DNA of 53,223 nucleotides. It comes from Rhodothermaceae bacterium (GTDB lineage Bacteria > Bacteroidota > Rhodothermia > Rhodothermales > JAHQVL01). Below the pieces are notes generated by a model. That model did no database searches, had not been told where the DNA came from, and was given only the letters and a program-made list of their open reading frames with translations. Below, in pieces: positions 50,130-53,223 of this stretch. The position numbers and the translations under genes were made by a program. Each line of letters opens with the position of its first letter. Positions within the stretch are counted from its first letter, which is position 1. Location of the stretch: the NCBI GenBank assembly GCA_019634345.1, contig JAHQVL010000178.1:1-53223 (forward strand), read 5' to 3'.

Positions 50130-51359
50130 TTACGCTTCGACGCCCATCGCTTGAAACTCAAGGGTCTGGTTAACCCCATCAACTTGCGCCATTACCTGGT
50201 TAAAACCAGGCTCTGAGCCAAGTACAAGGGGTATGGTAGCAATACCCTGATCGTCTGTATGCCGCACTTCACTCCGCGCTTCACCCTGGAAATGGCCATT
50301 CCCTTTCTTGACCAGGAACTCTACACGAACGCCCGAGATCGCTTCGTTTTCATCATCGAAGATTTGCACACCAATCTCTTTCGATAACATGAATCCTGCC
50401 GGCGCGCTCTGATTGTTGCCAAGGCGGGCAAGTTTAGCTGGCTGGCGTTCTTTAACCGATACCTTTTTTGCCTTTTCCATACCTCGCTTCCGCTTGGGAG
50501 AAATAGACTTGGAAGACGTAGACTTAGGAGCTGATTCTGAAGTACCGTTTGTTGATTTATATGATGGGGCGGGCGCCCCATTGGAACCAGGCTTCGGCCT
50601 GTTTGCCCATTCGTCAGCTATCGACCTGGAAGATATTTCAGCCTCCTGCATCATTTTGAATCGAGCCTGGTCTGCTTTGGCAGCAACCTTTTCAAGCCGG
50701 CGTGTAAACTTGTTAGACACCTCGGTTGAGAACAAATTCAGGATGATACTTACGACCAGGCCTAACAAGGTTGTGATCAGCGCAAGCCCCATCCCACCGA
50801 GAATATTCTGAGGATCGAGATCTCGTTGAGAGAACACCATGAAAATCCCCCAAACGGTACCAAGCAGGCCAAATGCCCCTGCTGAATCCGACAAGAAATC
50901 CACACGCTGCTTAAAGGTGCCAAATCGTTCCTGCTCCATGGCAATGAACTTGGAAGCTTCTTCATGCAACATGATGGCTACACCACTGCTCTTGTACACA
51001 TTGAGCAATGTGGACACTAAGCGAGCGAGCATATGATCGCTCTCCTTTCGAACCAGGTCTTCAAGGTGCTCAACAGTCAATTGACTCAGATCCAGCTTTT
51101 GCATCCTGGCTGATCTGCGGGATTCACTCCACAACTCAAAGGATTGCTTTGCAATCAAAAATAGACCAATGACAAGGACACCAAGGATGAACCACCGAAA
51201 CCAGCCGGCTTGCTCAATCAGTTCCCAAAAATTTGTAAACCCAAAAGCGTTACTCGTCCCTTCGGCTTCCGGGGTCTGGGCATCCTGCGCCCAAAGTAAG
51301 TGAGGTGATAACACGGTTGTCAACAGGGCCGCATTAATGGTTTTCATGTGCTTGTGCAT
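50130..51359 (-). CDS. MotA/TolQ/ExbB proton channel protein with C-terminal Ig-like domain
   Basis: A 409-residue protein. After a signal-like segment, TM1 lies at about residues 52-72 (WFILGVLVIGLFLIAK). The TolQ/ExbB core has TM2 with GAFGLLGTVWGIFMVF and TM3 with MGLALITTLLGLVVSIILNL, which hold the conserved Thr residues of the channel. From about 250 a basic, Ser/Lys-rich linker (STSSKSISPKRKRGMEKAKK) leads to a domain of about 85 residues with a Big_1-like Ig pattern: AISGVRVEFLVKKGNG, HTDDQGIATIPLVLG and FNQVMAQVDG. ExbB homologs end soon after TM3, so this tail is an addition. By ExbB topology it would lie in the cytoplasm, odd for a Big_1 domain. Confidence 0.86.
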   Translation of the reverse strand: MHKHMKTINAALLTTVLSPHLLWAQDAQTPEAEGTSNAFGFTNFWELIEQAGWFRWFILGVLVIGLFLIAKQSFELWSESRRSARMQKLDLSQLTVEHLEDLVRKESDHMLARLVSTLLNVYKSSGVAIMLHEEASKFIAMEQERFGTFKQRVDFLSDSAGAFGLLGTVWGIFMVFSQRDLDPQNILGGMGLALITTLLGLVVSIILNLFSTEVSNKFTRRLEKVAAKADQARFKMMQEAEISSRSIADEWANRPKPGSNGAPAPSYKSTNGTSESAPKSTSSKSISPKRKRGMEKAKKVSVKERQPAKLARLGNNQSAPAGFMLSKEIGVQIFDDENEAISGVRVEFLVKKGNGHFQGEARSEVRHTDDQGIATIPLVLGSEPGFNQVMAQVDGVNQTLEFQAMGVEA

Positions 51360-51381
51360 AACGATTACCTTATTCGTAAGG

Positions 51382-53151
51382 CTAATTCTTTATCAAGAGT
51401 TGCACCTCATCCGGTGCTTGTTCAAGGGGATCTAAGGATTGCCGGACATCAATCGTGATTTGCCGGACAAATTTCTTAACGTAGATGCGGTTCTTATTGG
51501 AGGTGTGGATCGTACCGCCGGTACCTTGCCAGGAGAGCTGGTAATAGTACACTCCAGGTGCAACCAATCCCCCATTCAGATCACGCCAGTCCCAGTTAAT
51601 CGTCTCAGGTATGCCTTCCTGGCCGTTAAAGGAACGAACCACCTGGCCGTCCTGATCGGAAACATCGAGAACCCAGCCAACAACCTGGCTGGCTGCAATC
51701 TGGAAAGGGTACAGGTAAAATTCGGTTTTCCCAGGCGAAGCGTACTCTATGGTTTCATCTGGAATAATGTCGCCAGCAGCCAACGCGGTATAAAACTCAA
51801 CACTGTCTTTAACGGACTCGAACAACGGCTTTCCAATTTCTACCCGATCACGCGGAGCACCTTCTTCGTGTACAACACGATTGCGAAGCCCCATCGCTTT
51901 TTCTACCAGTTCCTCACGTCCTACAATGCTCATTTCCTCAACCCCATCATTAGACAACTGACGGGCTAGCTGCGATAGCGACGATTCGTAATTGTCGGAT
52001 AGAGGCGTTGGAAAGCGAATATCTTCAGACAGCGGCCGAATAGGATCAACCTTAAAGGGCAATGAATACGCAGAAAAACTACTATCAGCCTGCTCGATAT
52101 CCGCCCTAGAAAGACTTGCGATCGCATTAGCCGGCAGAGATGGATCCAGCCGCCGTCGAATTCGCTTTTCAAATACTTCTACATAATCCACCTCGGCAGT
52201 GACGTACACAGTCGGCATCAGGTCTGCATCCTGATCATTGAGGCTAAACGGAATGTTATTCGGAGGCAACGGCGGTGCAGGCCTTACAGATGGCGACCGA
52301 TTAAACTCATAAATCACGGTAAACTGGTGCGATCCTGAAGAAGGCCCTAACAGTTCAGAAGTCGGCAGATCATAACTGTAATTAATACTGAGAGGCCCAC
52401 CTACATAATATTGCCCTTCAATCCGAGCCTGGTCGAATCCAAAGTCTGAAGTAGCACGAATAAAATGCCCCACGGTTGAATACGCCTCGACAGACAACAG
52501 TACGCGGGTGCCATCCAGCTTCGTGTTGTTTAGTTCAAGCATACCACGAACCGGGCCATAAGCATACGAAACCCCTCCATACACTTCTTGGGCAGCACGG
52601 GTGCTATCCCCTCCCAGCGAGGTCACGGGACGGTTGAGATTCGTTACCCCTAGCGACACTCCAAATCCTGGAAACGGTTGCGCATATACACCTGCCCCAA
52701 CAGACAACGCCGTCTGGCTCGTCCCTCCGGCAAAAAGCGGATCATTCAGCGCTTCTTCTGTAAAATTCGCCTGGTCATAGCCTGTCGTTAATGCATCTAG
52801 CTCAATGCCTAGGGAGACAAAATCAAGACGGCCCGATATGCGCGCGCCCATGCGGCTTCGCTTAAAAATAGGACTGGAAAAATACTGTCCGCCTACCCCA
52901 ACGCCAATGTAATCATTGAACAAGAACGGTGTAGATACCGCAAAAAATCCCTGGCGTAATGGAATGCCGTTAGCCCCTCCCAAACCTACGTGATATGCTT
53001 TTGCCCCTGCAAAGAACCGGGCACTCTGAAACGAGACCAATGCCGGGTTTCTAAACTGCGCCTTTGCATCTACCAGGTCCGTCGAATGCCCACGGACAAA
53101 CTCCTGGGCGTGAACGGAGAATGGGAGAAGGAGAAGGAGGAGGAAAGCCAA
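51382..53151 (-). CDS. PorP/SprF-like outer-membrane protein with C-terminal FlgD-like domain (5' end uncertain)
   Basis: About 589 residues from a TTG at 53151. The signal ends VHAQ. Residues about 25-310 look like a PorP/SprF-type barrel (QFRNPALVSFQSARFFAGAK, YVGGPLSINYSYDLP, HQFTVIYEFNRSP). A mixed region follows, and residues about 480-560 resemble the FlgD Ig-like module (SDQDGQVVRSFNGQEG, GGLVAPGVYYYQLSWQGTG). The frame stays open to the right edge of the window, through a palindromic repeat, so the true start may lie beyond the window or be the TTG given. It is the first gene of the minus-strand series, 22 bases before the ExbB-like gene. Confidence 0.8.
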   Translation of the reverse strand: MAFLLLLLLPFSVHAQEFVRGHSTDLVDAKAQFRNPALVSFQSARFFAGAKAYHVGLGGANGIPLRQGFFAVSTPFLFNDYIGVGVGGQYFSSPIFKRSRMGARISGRLDFVSLGIELDALTTGYDQANFTEEALNDPLFAGGTSQTALSVGAGVYAQPFPGFGVSLGVTNLNRPVTSLGGDSTRAAQEVYGGVSYAYGPVRGMLELNNTKLDGTRVLLSVEAYSTVGHFIRATSDFGFDQARIEGQYYVGGPLSINYSYDLPTSELLGPSSGSHQFTVIYEFNRSPSVRPAPPLPPNNIPFSLNDQDADLMPTVYVTAEVDYVEVFEKRIRRRLDPSLPANAIASLSRADIEQADSSFSAYSLPFKVDPIRPLSEDIRFPTPLSDNYESSLSQLARQLSNDGVEEMSIVGREELVEKAMGLRNRVVHEEGAPRDRVEIGKPLFESVKDSVEFYTALAAGDIIPDETIEYASPGKTEFYLYPFQIAASQVVGWVLDVSDQDGQVVRSFNGQEGIPETINWDWRDLNGGLVAPGVYYYQLSWQGTGGTIHTSNKNRIYVKKFVRQITIDVRQSLDPLEQAPDEVQLLIKN

Positions 53152-53159
53152 CGCTGCGG

Positions 53160-53223
53160 GGCACCTCCCCTGAGAGGAAGCTGCTAACCTGATGCCATGG
53201 GACCCCTTCCAGGGGAGATGTCC
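53160..53223. repeat. Imperfect palindromic repeat at the right window edge
   Basis: GCACCTCCCCTGAGAGG at the left arm and CCTTCCAGGGGAGATGTCC at the right arm are imperfect inverted copies of CACCTCCCCTG...CAGGGGAGATGTCC, a form of dispersed palindrome common in Bacteroidota-like genomes. It may extend past the window. It stands directly upstream of, or within, the 5' end of the PorP-like gene. Confidence 0.55.

Noticed and set aside
51382..53151. Type IX secretion locus
   Set aside because: Only a PorP/SprF-like barrel is present; no PorK, PorL, PorM, PorN or SprA genes and no C-terminal secretion signals are seen in this window.

Overview
The window looks like a chromosome segment of a Bacteroidota-related bacterium, most likely of the Rhodothermota/Balneolota type. 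The grounds are a TonB-dependent receptor with an N-terminal carboxypeptidase-regulatory-like domain paired with a DUF4249 lipoprotein, a PorP/SprF-like barrel, a TIGR02999-type ECF sigma factor, DUF5777, DUF2911, DUF4159 and DUF4175 families, a Bacteroidota-type GNAT, and generally weak Shine-Dalgarno sequences. This assignment is inferred from gene families; no rRNA or tRNA gene was seen.

Bases 1-6.1 kb hold the end of an amidase, a MATE exporter, a large secreted PQQ-type sugar dehydrogenase fused to cytochrome c and a carbohydrate-binding-like tail, a tiny Tat-signal protein with its own terminator, and a small hypothetical gene. Bases 6.2-14.8 kb hold a beta-hydroxyacid dehydrogenase, a lipoprotein, a pentapeptide-repeat/TIR protein, a TonB receptor/DUF4249 pair, a CPD photolyase and a coiled-coil protein. 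Bases 14.8-18.7 kb hold an orphan arginine-type GNAT, a minus-strand trio (cytochrome-like lipoprotein, YceI, DUF5777 barrel), DUF2911 and a small membrane protein. Bases 18.8-26.6 kb hold a class-III aminotransferase, a Ser/Thr kinase with about 15 TPRs, a tripartite tricarboxylate transporter (TctC-TctB-TctA) and a small lipoprotein.

Bases 26.6-31.2 kb hold an ECF sigma factor divergent from a plus-strand set: an unrecognised 345-aa protein, a 71-aa protein, a membrane-anchored subtilase and a DUF4159 protein. From 53.2 down to 31.2 kb, one long minus-strand series of fifteen genes fills the window. In transcription order these are a PorP-like barrel, an ExbB-like channel with a C-terminal Ig-like (Big_1-type) domain, two ExbD-like proteins, a TonB-like spanning protein, a TPR lipoprotein, a hypothetical secreted protein, a TPR protein with an HExxH peptidase domain, a second DUF4159, a MoxR AAA+ ATPase, DUF58, a BatA-type VWA protein, a giant DUF4175 coiled-coil protein, a VWA/GATase-like membrane protein, and a caspase-fold protein lacking the catalytic Cys.

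The minus-strand series is the most interesting part. It joins a proton-motive-force module (ExbB/ExbD/TonB-like) to a MoxR-DUF58-VWA-DUF4175 module, with peptidase-like and TPR proteins between them. I infer an envelope machine in which an AAA+ ATPase and VWA scaffolds act with a proton-driven motor. Neither the joint function nor a single transcript is proven by the sequence. Structured non-coding elements include two clear terminators, nested inverted repeats upstream of the TonB receptor, a hairpin abutting the photolyase start, and two dispersed-type palindromic repeats.
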